A DNA stretch of 64,000 nucleotides, from the NCBI GenBank assembly GCA_003138895.1, contig PLHJ01000005.1, forward strand, positions 113,086 through 177,085. The letters run 5' to 3'. A program made the translations under genes and the position numbers. The DNA comes from Acidimicrobiaceae bacterium. Lineage in GTDB: Bacteria; Actinomycetota; Acidimicrobiia; Acidimicrobiales; RAAP-2. Shown here piece after piece: positions 30,443 to 41,106 of the stretch (positions within the stretch are counted from its first letter, which is position 1; each line of letters starts with the position of its first letter). The notes beneath the pieces were generated by a model. That model was given only the letters and a program-made list of their open reading frames with translations, was not told the DNA's origin and ran no database searches.

Positions 30443-30859
30443 GGGGGTCTCTTCGTCATGGTTACTAATGCGCTCTTTCAGATGTGCGCGCAGTGAATCC
30501 GTCGCTTCGCGGGCCTTCTGCACGGCGGCACGGGTAGCTTCGGGCAACTTCTCCTGGTAGGGAGCAGTCAACGAGTCAATTGCCTTGAGTGCTTGATCGA
30601 CCTTGGCATCTACCAAGTTGACCGTATCCTTCAGCGACTTCTTCACGTTGTCTGAACTTTCGCCAACGTTGGCGTCAATCTTTTCCTGTGTGCTCTTCGC
30701 GGCCACAGTGATTTTTTGCGCACTAATCACGCCTAATCCAACGAGCGTATAGAGCGCGTCGGTGGCCTTCTTTGCCGTTTCGTTCGTCTCGATGAACGCC
30801 TTCGCTTTAGCGGCGGCCTCGCGACCAATCTTCGTTGTTACGTCAGTGGGATCAACCAT
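30431..30859 (-). CDS. Phasin-like / apolipoprotein-like helical protein
   Basis: 142 aa Ala/Lys-rich amphipathic helices (KATDALYTLVGLGVISAQKI...; LPEATRAAVQKAREATDSLRAHLKERI). Confidence 0.65.
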   Translation of the reverse strand: MVDPTDVTTKIGREAAAKAKAFIETNETAKKATDALYTLVGLGVISAQKITVAAKSTQEKIDANVGESSDNVKKSLKDTVNLVDAKVDQALKAIDSLTAPYQEKLPEATRAAVQKAREATDSLRAHLKERISNHDEETPSED

Positions 30860-30875
30860 GGTTTCCTCATTTCTT

Positions 30876-30920
30876 GAGTGCTAACTAAAGTATAGCATTT
30901 TGCAAGAAATAGTTAGCAAC
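30876..30920. promoter_or_regulatory. Candidate operator in divergent promoter region (inverted repeat TGCTAACT-N24-AGTTAGCA, overlapping GAGTGCTAA)
   Basis: TGCTAACT at 30879-30886 and AGTTAGCA at 30911-30918; between phasin-like gene (-) and GT2 gene (+). Confidence 0.4.
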
Positions 30921-30958
30921 CATTGCGAACCGGCGTTGCCAACTAGCCTTAGATACCC

Positions 30959-33900
30959 ATGGACTCCCGAGCTCCTGCGGTTGTCGCCGTTGTTGTCACT
31001 ACTGGTCCTGGACCCGGACTCGAGGCCACTTTGGCATCTCTGGTGGCCCAGGAATACGAAGAATTAAGCATCCTGGTCGTCGCCAACGGTGATTTTGACG
31101 ACGTTCCGAACCGAGTCGCGGCCGTAGCCCCAAGCGCGTTCGTCAAGATGCTGGACGATAACCGTGGCTACGGCGGGGCCTGTAATGAAGGTGCCCTGGC
31201 GGTCGAGGGCGCGGCTTTTTTCCTCTTTTGTCACGACGACATTCGGCTCGATTCTCGAGCCGTAAGCCAGTTAGTCGAGGCGGCGTACCGAACGAATGCA
31301 GGCATTGTCACGCCAAAGTTCGTGCACTACAACGATCCTCTCGTCTTGTTGCACGCGGGCCAAGTGGCCGACCGCTTTGGTTCGGTACAAGAGCGCATTG
31401 AAGTTGGTGAAATCGACCACGGACAGCAAGACCTCGAGCGAGACGTCTTTGTGGCTCCCGGCGGCGCCACTCTCATCCGAGCAGATCTGTTTACGATTCT
31501 TCGGGGATTCGACCCGCTGATTCCGGTACTTGGCGAAGACCTCGACATTTGCTGGCGCGCACAAGTGGCGGGAGCTCGAATTGTCGTAGCTCCCGGTGCG
31601 GTTGTTGCGCACCGTGAAACGATTGCCACGGGTCAACGAGCCGTCACCGCAGTAGGAACGCGACGGGCGAGTCGACAAGATTTGCAGCGCCGCCATCAAC
31701 TGCTCGTGGTGTGCACGGCGTGGGGTCCGATTTCTCTTCTCACGACACTGCCGCTGCTGATGTTGCTCGAAGTATTTGAAATCGGCCTCGCGCTCATTGG
31801 TCGAGACCTCGACCGCGCGGGAGCAATTGTGGGATCGTGGCGCTGGGTCCTTAGAAACCTTGGTCGCATCCGCCAGCGTCGCCGCCAACTGCGCTCGATT
31901 CGCTCACTTCGCGATTCCGAGATTCGACGTCTCCAAGTACCGGGTTCTAGCCGAGTGCGCCGGTTTTTTCTCGCGCTACTCCACGAAGGTCTTGATACCG
32001 CTAGAGGCGTCATTCCCCATGATGAAGTGTCCGACGCATTGATTGCCGACTCCGGTGTTGGCTTTGGATCTTCCTTTGGCGACGTCACGGAATTTGACGA
32101 TATGGACGACCTGATACTGGAGAGGGCGCACCGTCCTTCACGCATCTTCACGGGATTTCGTTCGCAGGCAATCTTGTTGTTCGTCGTGACGATTGCTTGG
32201 TTACTTGGATCTCGAAATCTCGTGGCCATGCACTTGCCCCTCATTGGGAGACTGGCGCCTCTTGACTCGTGGTGGACAACGTGGCGTCACTTCTTTGCGT
32301 CGTGGACATCGAGCGGTGTGGGAACAGGTACGCCAGGAATGCCTGGCTACGGCGTGCTCGGGTTTGCTGGAACATTTGTCTTTGGACGAATGGGTGTGCT
32401 TCCTCGGGCGGCGTTGATATTTGCTGTGCCCATTGGAGCACTCGGCATTGCGCGCTTACTGAAGGAGCAGGTTTCCAACCGCGCTCGCATTGTGGCGTCT
32501 ATTGCGTATCTTGCGCTTCCGCTGGGCGTCAACATGATTCAGCAAGGAAGAGTTGATGTCCTCGTCGTCGTGGCGGGTCTTCCGTACTTGGTGCGTCGCA
32601 TTTTCACGTTGATGGACGTTCCCGGGTTTCAACGCGACTACCCCCATCACATTCACTTTGGTCACATTGGTTGGCGCTCAACGAGAGAGGGCCAACAAAC
32701 CATCACGCTGTTGCTCGCCGCCGTCATGACGGCGCTGGCGCCCGCGACGTTCATAGTGGTGGGTGTGCTGGTTCTCGGATCCGTTGTTGCCAAGAGGCTT
32801 GGCGGAAGAGACGAAGGCGAGCATAAAAATCCTTGGCGATTCCTCGGCTCGCTCTGGATGGGTCTCGCCATCTTGTTGCTGCCCATGACGGTCGACACGC
32901 TGCTCGCCGGGCGCGGCGCGTTAGGAGTGTTTGGACTTTCGCAGTCATCGTGGACCGCACCGAGTTTCGGGGCGCTTGTTCGAGGGGCGGACGGTTCGTT
33001 TGGCGGGGGATGGGGAGGCTGGTTGTTACCCGCCTTTGCCGTCATTGCGATTCTTCTTTCGAGGGGCCCGCGACGAATTTTGGCTGTTCGTTTCGCGTCA
33101 GTGGCGACGGTGGCGCTGCTTCTTTCGACGGTGGTGGACCACCACCTCAGTGGCCCGTTTGCTCCCGACGCCGATGTTTTGCTCGTCGTTGTGATGGTGG
33201 CGATGGCCGCTCTCGTGGGAACGGGTGTGTCGTCGCTCGAGAATGATTTGAAGGATTCAAATTTTGGCTGGCGTCAGATGATGGCGGCGGGCGCGTCACT
33301 CGTGCTCGTTGCTGCCGTGATTCCCTTCTTCGCTGAAGTTTCAAGTGGCCGATTCAATTTGCCCACGACGAGTTCCGCCGAATCGTTAAGCAATCTTTCG
33401 CCCTACGCCTACGGGGGCTATCGAGTTTTGTGGCTCGCCAATCCGAATGTTCTTCCTCTCTCGGGTTGGTCGGTGGAGCCGGGGCTCGCCGCCGCGACGT
33501 CAACCAACGGTTTGCCCAGTGGCGTTTCCTTGTTCACGCCACCCAACGCCGGCACGAGTGGTCTTCTCTTGCAAGACGTGAATAAGACAGTCTCGGGACA
33601 GACTGTGCGACTCGGCCAGCTCTTGGCACCCGCGGGTATATCGCTGATTGTGGTGATGAACTCTTCGGCGCCGTCGCTCGGGGGAAGTCAGGCGTCAATT
33701 GTTCGTTCCGTTCCGGCCAACCTGATTCCGTCTCTTGATCACCAAACGGATCTGTCGCTCGTCTTGCAGACGGCGTCGATGCACGTCTATACAAATTCCG
33801 CTTTCCACGGCGTCATTTCACTTCGTCAATCGCCGTTCGGGGCAATGTCTTCAAGCACGACTGCGTCGTCGGGATCGAGCATTACCAATCTCACGCCGAT

Positions 33901-34243
33901 TTTGGGAGACGCGACGCAGAGCGGTTACGCCAATTACGGTCAGGTTCTCGTCGGCGAAGCACCGGCGTCGGCCTTCGCACTCAATCAAGACGGCAATCCC
34001 ACTCCACGAAAGGTCGTGTTGGGCTGGGTCGGTGCCTACACCGTGAGTTCGAGCTCCGCTCCCAAACTGAAGCTTGTCCTTCACCAATTCCCCCTCAATG
34101 GCTTGTTGGCCATCTTCACTCTGGGTCTATGGGGCGTCTCGCTCTTGGGATTTGGTGGCGTACAGCGACTTGAAGAAATTATCGGTCGAAAGCCTCGAGG
34201 CGTCATTGTGCGTCGAGGAGAGAGTGACGCCGGCAATGACTAG
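30959..34243 (+). CDS. Large membrane glycosyltransferase: GT2 domain plus multi-TM region
   Basis: 1094 aa; AVVVTTGPGPGLEATLASLVAQEYEELSILVVANG, DDNRGYGGACNEG, GEDLDICWRAQVAGARIVVAPGAVVAHRE, many TM helices. Confidence 0.88.
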   Translation: MDSRAPAVVAVVVTTGPGPGLEATLASLVAQEYEELSILVVANGDFDDVPNRVAAVAPSAFVKMLDDNRGYGGACNEGALAVEGAAFFLFCHDDIRLDSRAVSQLVEAAYRTNAGIVTPKFVHYNDPLVLLHAGQVADRFGSVQERIEVGEIDHGQQDLERDVFVAPGGATLIRADLFTILRGFDPLIPVLGEDLDICWRAQVAGARIVVAPGAVVAHRETIATGQRAVTAVGTRRASRQDLQRRHQLLVVCTAWGPISLLTTLPLLMLLEVFEIGLALIGRDLDRAGAIVGSWRWVLRNLGRIRQRRRQLRSIRSLRDSEIRRLQVPGSSRVRRFFLALLHEGLDTARGVIPHDEVSDALIADSGVGFGSSFGDVTEFDDMDDLILERAHRPSRIFTGFRSQAILLFVVTIAWLLGSRNLVAMHLPLIGRLAPLDSWWTTWRHFFASWTSSGVGTGTPGMPGYGVLGFAGTFVFGRMGVLPRAALIFAVPIGALGIARLLKEQVSNRARIVASIAYLALPLGVNMIQQGRVDVLVVVAGLPYLVRRIFTLMDVPGFQRDYPHHIHFGHIGWRSTREGQQTITLLLAAVMTALAPATFIVVGVLVLGSVVAKRLGGRDEGEHKNPWRFLGSLWMGLAILLLPMTVDTLLAGRGALGVFGLSQSSWTAPSFGALVRGADGSFGGGWGGWLLPAFAVIAILLSRGPRRILAVRFASVATVALLLSTVVDHHLSGPFAPDADVLLVVVMVAMAALVGTGVSSLENDLKDSNFGWRQMMAAGASLVLVAAVIPFFAEVSSGRFNLPTTSSAESLSNLSPYAYGGYRVLWLANPNVLPLSGWSVEPGLAAATSTNGLPSGVSLFTPPNAGTSGLLLQDVNKTVSGQTVRLGQLLAPAGISLIVVMNSSAPSLGGSQASIVRSVPANLIPSLDHQTDLSLVLQTASMHVYTNSAFHGVISLRQSPFGAMSSSTTASSGSSITNLTPILGDATQSGYANYGQVLVGEAPASAFALNQDGNPTPRKVVLGWVGAYTVSSSSAPKLKLVLHQFPLNGLLAIFTLGLWGVSLLGFGGVQRLEEIIGRKPRGVIVRRGESDAGND

Positions 34244-35591
34244 GCATCATTACCGCCATCACTTTGCAGTGCTCTCCCTAACGGGCATGTTGGCGCTGGT
34301 TGGTGTTGGTAGTGCTCTCATTCACTCTTCCAATACAACGAGTCTTCCATCAGGTCTCAATATTCCCGTCACGGCGGAATCAACATCTATTTTCTGTACC
34401 GGGCTCACGAGTACGAACGTGGGGGCATCAGGGTCGATTGACTATCTCAACTCAGTAGACCTTTCGCGCCACGTCAGCGTTCTGATTTCCAGTGATGGGG
34501 GTTCGGCGTTTTCGAGTTTCACGATTCCGGCTCACGGAAACTACGTTTTCAATCCCGCGACGTTCACCAAAGGTTCCTACTTCGGAGTGACTGCCCTCGT
34601 GGACGGGGGAGGCGTGGTGGCCACCGAAAACCTCCATTCAACACAACCTTCGTCGGTGCCCTGTCAGAGCACTGGCGTTACCAACTGGTTCGCGACGGGC
34701 TTTGACACAACGGCAAATTCAACCGCAGTGATAAGCATTCTCAACCCGACAGCCACCCCCGCCGTGTACAACCTGCAAGTTGAGACGGCGAGCGGTTTCG
34801 TTGCCCCCGCTCCACTGCACGGCGTCCTCTTGCAACCGTTTCAAGAGGCGGCCGTGAATCTTGGTTCCGACATCGTCGATACGTCCAACATTGGTGTCAG
34901 CCTTCACGTGCTTCGAGGATCCGTGGTTGCCACGGGAATTCAACGAATTGGCGCGACGTCACCGAGTGAATCACTCATTGGTGGATCAACGGCTACTGCG
35001 AAGCACATTGTGTTCCCTTCCGTGACGACGGCCAATGGCTCGTCGGCGGACGTGCGCATTGCCAACCCCTCAAACGCCACTGCCCAAGTGACGCTGAACG
35101 TGGAACTTTCAAACTATTCCATCAGTCCCTTTACGTATTCACTGGCGCCCTTTGCGTCGGGTGACGTCGTGATAACGCCCAACCCTCGTGTTCCCGCCGC
35201 CGGGGACGCCATCGTGGACATTAAGTCCAACGTGGCGATTGACGCATCACTTCTTTCAGGAACCAAAGCGGGTTTTTGGCTGGCATCTAATCCCGGGGCT
35301 TCGACCTCGCAGGTTCTGGGACCGCCGTCGGGCCAAACGCTGAGTGACGAAACCATAGTGAACCTGACGAAGCACCGTATTCTCGTCAACGTCACGCCCT
35401 TTGGCGCTACCTCAACGATTGCGGTGTTGCGAATTCCCCGCGGAGGGAGTGCCTCGTTAAGCAGTGCCTTAGGACTAAAGGGAACCTTGCGAAAGACCTA
35501 TCAGTTGCAAAGCTCGAACGCGTTCGTCGTTACTGGCCCCGTCGTAAGCACGACCGGCATCTTTGAGGTGAACGGACTAAACGCTCGGTAA
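34236..35591 (+). CDS. Secreted/anchored beta-rich protein, DUF5719-like
   Basis: N-terminal TM, repeated beta-rich segments (TAVISILNPTATPAVYNLQVETASG; ADVRIANPSNATAQVTLNVELS); located directly after the large GT2 protein as in other actinobacteria. Confidence 0.6.
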   Translation: MTRHHYRHHFAVLSLTGMLALVGVGSALIHSSNTTSLPSGLNIPVTAESTSIFCTGLTSTNVGASGSIDYLNSVDLSRHVSVLISSDGGSAFSSFTIPAHGNYVFNPATFTKGSYFGVTALVDGGGVVATENLHSTQPSSVPCQSTGVTNWFATGFDTTANSTAVISILNPTATPAVYNLQVETASGFVAPAPLHGVLLQPFQEAAVNLGSDIVDTSNIGVSLHVLRGSVVATGIQRIGATSPSESLIGGSTATAKHIVFPSVTTANGSSADVRIANPSNATAQVTLNVELSNYSISPFTYSLAPFASGDVVITPNPRVPAAGDAIVDIKSNVAIDASLLSGTKAGFWLASNPGASTSQVLGPPSGQTLSDETIVNLTKHRILVNVTPFGATSTIAVLRIPRGGSASLSSALGLKGTLRKTYQLQSSNAFVVTGPVVSTTGIFEVNGLNAR

Positions 35592-37586
35592 CGCAGGCGG
35601 TCGCCATGAAGTGGCGACGGTTGCGGGTTCTGGTTCGCTGCTCAAGGTGTCGGGCAAACTCAGTGAACTGACCGTCTTTGTCCCTTTGGGGTGAACGGGT
35701 TCGCCAAAGGCTTCGTCGATCAACTTGGCGGCGTCTTCACCATCAATGGTTTCGTGTAGCAAAAGGGCGCTGGCGAGCGCTTCGAGACCACGTCGGTGTG
35801 TCGTAAGCACTTCAATCGCTCGTGCCTCTTGTTCGCGAAGAATACGTTCGGTCTCATCGTCAATGACTTGTGAGGTGTGATCTGAGTAGTCGCGCGTGTG
35901 CATCAAGTCTTCGCCCAGGAAAACCTGATTGTTGGAACCCCACGCCATCGGGCCGATTTCTTTTGACATGCCCCATTCCCGGACCATTCGTCGTGCAAGT
36001 TCGGTGTTGCGTTGGAGGTCGTCAGCTGCTCCTGTTGAGAGATCGCCGTAAATCAGTAGTTCAGCAACGCGCCCACCCATACGCATACACAGAGCGTCTT
36101 CGAGGTGTTCGCGAGACATGATGTGCTGATCCTCTTCGGGAAGCGTCATTGTCACGCCAAGGGCCATGCCACGCGGGATGATCGTAATTTTGTGTAGGGG
36201 ATCGGCCTTGTCGAGCACGTACGCCAATACGGCGTGTCCACTTTCGTGGTGAGCAATTCGAGCACGCTCTTCAGGGCGAAGGATCATCGTGTCGCGTTCT
36301 TGTCCCATGAGGACGCGGTCGCGTGCAGACTCGAAGTCCTCCATCGCAATTTTGTGGGCACCACGTCGCACCGCGTGCAGCGCTGATTCGTTCACGAGAT
36401 TGGCGAGGTCGGCGCCACTCATGCCCGGGGTTCCGCGCGCCACCATGGTCAGGTCGACGTTGGCGTCCAAAGGTTTATTCGTGGAATGAATCTTGAGAAT
36501 CGGAAGCCGTTCTTCAAGGTCCGGGAGCGGCACCACAATCTGTCGGTCAAAACGGCCGGGACGAAGCAGGGCCGGGTCTAAAACATCGGGTCGGTTCGTG
36601 GCGGCAATGAGAACAACACCCTCGGACGGATCGAAACCATCCATCTCAGAAAGCATTTGGTTAAGAGTTTGCTCACGCTCGTCGTGGCCACCTCCGACAC
36701 CAGCGCCGCGCTTTCGACCAATTGAGTCAATCTCGTCGATAAAGACAATCGCCGGCGCTTGCTTTCGGGCCGTGCTGAAGAGGTCACGGACTCGACTTGC
36801 TCCAACACCAACAAACATTTCCATGAAATCGGATCCGGAAACGGAGAAGAAGGGAACGCCTGCCTCTCCCGCTACTGCTCTCGCAAGCATGGTTTTTCCG
36901 GTGCCTGGAGGGCCAACGAGGAGGATTCCCTTGGGAATCAAGGCTCCGATTTCGGTATAGCGCCCAGGATGTTTCAAGAACTCGACGACTTCTGAAATCT
37001 CCTGTTTCACACCGAGATAACCGGCGACGTCGGCAAACGTTGTCTTTGGCCGATCCTGGTTGAACTGTTTTGCTTTCGAGCGAGTGACCGACATCATGCC
37101 GTTCATCTGACTTCGTGCTTGTCGACTGATGAGGTAGAAAAAGCCACCAAAGATGGCGATGTAAATGACGTACGGCAACCAGTTGAACGATGGGTTCGTA
37201 AACGTCACTTCAATGTTGTCGCTGCGAAGGGCGTCAACGGTGCTGGAAAGTACCGGATTCGGGCCGGCGACGGTATAAGAAGTGCCGCTAGCGAGTGATC
37301 CGGTAATTACGCCGGAGGAGTTTTGTATTACGGCGGAAACGACCTTGCCGTGCTTTGCGTCATTTAGGAATGTCGAATACGTCAGAGTTTTGACGTTGGT
37401 GTTCTTGAAAAGCGGCTGAATAATGAAGAGACCAAGAATGAACGCAATGACTAAGAACATGAGCATGCGTCGTCGGGGATCGGTGCCACCCGTGGCCGGA
37501 ACGGGTGCGTTCGGTCCACCGCTGTTTGGCGACTTAGGGTTCAGAAACTTCTTCCAGCTCGGTTGCTGGTCGGGAGGCATAGTCAT
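35577..37586 (-). CDS. ftsH: ATP-dependent zinc metalloprotease FtsH
   Basis: 669 aa; [59 protein letters not shown]. Confidence 0.97.
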   Translation of the reverse strand: MTMPPDQQPSWKKFLNPKSPNSGGPNAPVPATGGTDPRRRMLMFLVIAFILGLFIIQPLFKNTNVKTLTYSTFLNDAKHGKVVSAVIQNSSGVITGSLASGTSYTVAGPNPVLSSTVDALRSDNIEVTFTNPSFNWLPYVIYIAIFGGFFYLISRQARSQMNGMMSVTRSKAKQFNQDRPKTTFADVAGYLGVKQEISEVVEFLKHPGRYTEIGALIPKGILLVGPPGTGKTMLARAVAGEAGVPFFSVSGSDFMEMFVGVGASRVRDLFSTARKQAPAIVFIDEIDSIGRKRGAGVGGGHDEREQTLNQMLSEMDGFDPSEGVVLIAATNRPDVLDPALLRPGRFDRQIVVPLPDLEERLPILKIHSTNKPLDANVDLTMVARGTPGMSGADLANLVNESALHAVRRGAHKIAMEDFESARDRVLMGQERDTMILRPEERARIAHHESGHAVLAYVLDKADPLHKITIIPRGMALGVTMTLPEEDQHIMSREHLEDALCMRMGGRVAELLIYGDLSTGAADDLQRNTELARRMVREWGMSKEIGPMAWGSNNQVFLGEDLMHTRDYSDHTSQVIDDETERILREQEARAIEVLTTHRRGLEALASALLLHETIDGEDAAKLIDEAFGEPVHPKGTKTVSSLSLPDTLSSEPEPATVATSWRPPALPSV

Positions 37587-37705
37587 TGCTAATAATCTAG
37601 GTGGCTTTTGTAACAGTGAAACCAGGGGCCCAAGCCAAAACTAAGCACTTGTTAGCCTTGGTTCTCGTGGCATCTTCCCTTTCGCACCCAACACCACCCG
37701 ACAAT

Positions 37706-38428
37706 ATGGAGCGTCGCGCCGGAATCTCGATTTTGGGAATATCTCTTGGTGGTTTCATAGTTGGACAAATAGCCGCACTTTTGCTTATTTCGTTGGCTGT
37801 GTCGGTCGCGAATTACCAAGGCACCGTTTCACATCTATCAAAACTCGCCGAACCTCCTTGGTGGTTCACAATGACCAGTCTGCTCGGCCTTTGGCTGGGC
37901 TTCGCCCTCGCCGTCTTGTTCATGCAAGTCAAGTTTCGAGTTTTTAGCGACGCTCACGTTTTTTACGTTCGCTGGAGTGATTTCTGGTTCATCGTGCTTG
38001 GCGTTGGTTTACAACTCGTCATTGGTCTTCTCTACAAACCATTTCATGTGGGAGGACTTAACAAGCCCGAAAATCGACTCTTTGGAAACGCGCATGGTTT
38101 TGAGTTTGCACTGTTGTGCGTGATGACGGGAATCTTCGCTCCCATCATGGAAGAACTGTTCTTCCGAGGTGCGTTGCTCAAGGGCTTACGTGGTCTGTTT
38201 TCGAGGCTGCAAGCGAACGTGGCAATCGTCAGCGCCGTCGTTCTTGATGCGGTGTTGTTCGCCGGCGCTCACGGTGAACTCGTGGAGTTTCCGGGTTTGG
38301 CCCTCGTTGGCATTGTGTTGGCGGTTATCTACGTACGAACACGTCGAATTGTTCCCTGCATACTTACGCACGCCGCCTTTAATGGCGTGGCCATTGTGGT
38401 GTTGATTTCGCAAAGACTCGGTCACTAG
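37706..38428 (+). CDS. CPBP family intramembrane metalloprotease
   Basis: Multi-TM; IMEELFFRGALLKGL (EExxxR), LVGIVLAVIYVRTRRIVPCILTHAAFNGVAI. Confidence 0.88.
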   Translation: MERRAGISILGISLGGFIVGQIAALLLISLAVSVANYQGTVSHLSKLAEPPWWFTMTSLLGLWLGFALAVLFMQVKFRVFSDAHVFYVRWSDFWFIVLGVGLQLVIGLLYKPFHVGGLNKPENRLFGNAHGFEFALLCVMTGIFAPIMEELFFRGALLKGLRGLFSRLQANVAIVSAVVLDAVLFAGAHGELVEFPGLALVGIVLAVIYVRTRRIVPCILTHAAFNGVAIVVLISQRLGH

Positions 38429-40818
38429 TGCTCCGTCGAACTCGACTCAAAATGACGCCCGAACGTTGGGCCGAATTGTTGGTTGTCGCCGGAGTTATCT
38501 GGGTGGTCTTATGGCAGTTGCACCCCTCGCTTCTGTTTTCTTCGACAACAATCACCGGGGGCGACACCGGAGCACACCTAGCGACCGCCGCGTATCTTCG
38601 AACAAGCATCTTCCACCTGAATGTCACGCCGTGGTACCCAGGATGGTTCGCGGGGATGCCGTCGTATTCGTATTACTTCGTGTTACCCGACGCGCTCGCG
38701 GCGCTCGGAAGTTACGTCATTGGCTTCGCCGTGGCGTTCAAGTTGGCCACCATTCTTGGCTCTTTGTTTTTGCCAATTTCAGCGTTCACGATGGCCCGAC
38801 TCTTTGGCGCGCGTCGACCCATTCCGGCCGCGTGCGCTGCGGCCACGTTGCCCTTTTTGTTTGACGGATCTTTCACCATTGACGGGGGCAATCTTTTTTC
38901 CACGATGGCGGGGGAATACGCCTTCTCGCTGAGTTTGTCGCTCGCGCTCATCACGCTAGGTCTTTTTGCACGGGGGATTCGAACGGGCAAAGGTTTGTGG
39001 CTCTCCGCGATATCGCTGTCGCTCACGTTGGCGGCGCACTTATTGCCGTGGCTCTTTGCCCTCGTGGGGATTGCCCTGTTGCTGGTTCTTGAACTCATTG
39101 GTCGAAACGGAGCATTCGACGCCGATCGTCCACATTTTCTTCGCGGCGATAATAAACGGGCGCTCCGGTTCGTAACGTTGGGTGGCGCTATTTCACTCGC
39201 GTTGTCGGCGTGGTGGTTGTTGCCCTTCGTCACTACCCAAAATCTCACGAACTCAATGAATTACTCGAATGACCCCGTGAACTCTGTCGCGCTGGTCTTT
39301 TCGAAATTGGGTTGGACCAGTGGTCTTGGTGCCTGGGGTGGTGATCGATGGGTCATCATCTTGGCGCTCTTGGCGCTCATTGTCTCGTACGGGGTTCGTG
39401 ATCGATTGGGTATCACCCTCACGACGATGGCGGCTCTATCGGCGCTGGCGTTTGTTCTTGATCCGCAGAGTTCTCTCTGGAACGAACGACTGGTTCCATT
39501 CTGGTTCATCACGATCTATCTCAGTGCTGGTTGGTTTGTGGGTTACGTGTTGTTGCGCTGGATTAACCGGCGCCCACGACCAATCGTGGTGCGCGATCAC
39601 ACCGACGAACTCGACGACGAAGACCACGAGCTCTTTGTTGGTGACGTCTATGACTGGGACAACCACGAGACACCCGAAGCGCTCGCGAAGCGACGAACGT
39701 CGAGGACAGTATTTGCGACGTACGCCGCGGGCGTCTTGGCTTTGGTTATGACCGTGCCGCCGATGATTAGCTGGTTGAGTTCGCCGTTGCACGTGCACGT
39801 CGGCTCCAATCAAGTGCGCAACTGGTCGGCCTACAACTACGAGGGCTACCAAAAGCAAGCGGCCTGGCCCGAGTACAACAATTTGATTGACACCATGGAG
39901 CGCGTCGCCAAGCACTACGGCTGTGGAAGAGCCATGTGGGAATACAACGCTAACGAGGGACGCTTTGGCACTCCCGAGGCCCTCATGCTCCTTCCTTATT
40001 GGACCAACAATTGCGTTGCGTCAATGGAGGGCCTGTTTTTTGAATCATCGGCCACCACGCCGTATCACTTCTTAGATCAAGCAGAACTCAGCGCCGCCCC
40101 GAGTGATCCTCAAGTGGGTCTTCCCTATGGTCCACTCAACGTCGCTCTCGGTGTTCAGCATCTGCAACAACTGGGAGTTCGTTACTACATTGCCTATTCG
40201 CCCAGCGTCGTGGCTCAGGCGAACGCTGATCCCCAACTGCAGTACCTCACGTCAACAATTCATTGGCCGTCGCCCGGTGTGACGTGGCGCATCTACCTCG
40301 TTCGAAATAGTCCGCTAGTGCAAGGGCTCACCACGTTGCCCAACGTTGTTTCGAATATCAACGGGCGTGTTTCGTGGTTGGACGCGAATACCAAGTGGTG
40401 GCTAAGTCCCAAGGACTGGGGCACGGTGCTCGCCGCCAGTGGACCGGCGGCTTGGCCCCACGTGTCGAGTTCCTCAAAGGTGTTGAAAGAAGCGGTGTCG
40501 CCAGTCACGGTTTCCAAGATAAAGATGATGAATCAGAGTCTTACGTTCCACGTGAACCGCGTCGGTATTCCGGTCGTAGTAAAGATTTCGTATTACCCGA
40601 GGTGGAAAGTAACCGGGGGAACGGGGCCCTACCGAGTGAGCCCGAACCTGATGGTCGTCGTGCCAACGTCCAAGAACGTGACGCTGGTCTACGGCGCCAC
40701 GACGGCAGTGCGCGTGGGCAACTACGTCACCGACGTCATGGCGTTAACGGGTTTGCTCCTTGGCGTGACGGCGCTTCGCCGACGTCGAAAAGAGCCTGTG
40801 TACAATGACGCGTCGTGA
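38428..40818 (+). CDS. Large polytopic membrane protein (PTPS-related / GT-C-like)
   Basis: 796 aa, about 10+ TM helices; GGDTGAHLATAAYLRTSI...PWYPGWFAGMPSYSYYFVLP GT-C-like N-terminal loop. Confidence 0.7.
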   Translation: MLRRTRLKMTPERWAELLVVAGVIWVVLWQLHPSLLFSSTTITGGDTGAHLATAAYLRTSIFHLNVTPWYPGWFAGMPSYSYYFVLPDALAALGSYVIGFAVAFKLATILGSLFLPISAFTMARLFGARRPIPAACAAATLPFLFDGSFTIDGGNLFSTMAGEYAFSLSLSLALITLGLFARGIRTGKGLWLSAISLSLTLAAHLLPWLFALVGIALLLVLELIGRNGAFDADRPHFLRGDNKRALRFVTLGGAISLALSAWWLLPFVTTQNLTNSMNYSNDPVNSVALVFSKLGWTSGLGAWGGDRWVIILALLALIVSYGVRDRLGITLTTMAALSALAFVLDPQSSLWNERLVPFWFITIYLSAGWFVGYVLLRWINRRPRPIVVRDHTDELDDEDHELFVGDVYDWDNHETPEALAKRRTSRTVFATYAAGVLALVMTVPPMISWLSSPLHVHVGSNQVRNWSAYNYEGYQKQAAWPEYNNLIDTMERVAKHYGCGRAMWEYNANEGRFGTPEALMLLPYWTNNCVASMEGLFFESSATTPYHFLDQAELSAAPSDPQVGLPYGPLNVALGVQHLQQLGVRYYIAYSPSVVAQANADPQLQYLTSTIHWPSPGVTWRIYLVRNSPLVQGLTTLPNVVSNINGRVSWLDANTKWWLSPKDWGTVLAASGPAAWPHVSSSSKVLKEAVSPVTVSKIKMMNQSLTFHVNRVGIPVVVKISYYPRWKVTGGTGPYRVSPNLMVVVPTSKNVTLVYGATTAVRVGNYVTDVMALTGLLLGVTALRRRRKEPVYNDAS

Positions 40819-40852
40819 TTATCGCGACGATCTGAACAATTGAAGGGGCCTC

Positions 40853-41089
40853 GTGGCACTCGAACCATTTCTGCTCGGCGTGTTGATTGACCCTGTGGAC
40901 CGCGAATCGCTGCTCTATATCGAAGATGCGTCGATTTTGTATAACCCGCGAAACCGCTTGGTCTATGAAGTACGAGGCTCGATACCCGTGCTGCTACCGG
41001 GCGACGCACGAACTGCGAGTGACGAAGAACACGCAACGTTCACGTCAGACAAATCCGCTGTTGAGACTGGAAAGTCTCCCACGCTCTAA
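40853..41089 (+). CDS. Trm112-family-like small protein
   Basis: LLGVLIDPVDRESLLYIEDASILYNPRNRLVYEVRGSIPVLLPGDAR matches the Trm112/UPF0434 pattern, without zinc-ligand cysteines. Confidence 0.75.
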   Translation: MALEPFLLGVLIDPVDRESLLYIEDASILYNPRNRLVYEVRGSIPVLLPGDARTASDEEHATFTSDKSAVETGKSPTL

Positions 41090-41106
41090 ATCTCGGCGGT
41101 TGCTTC

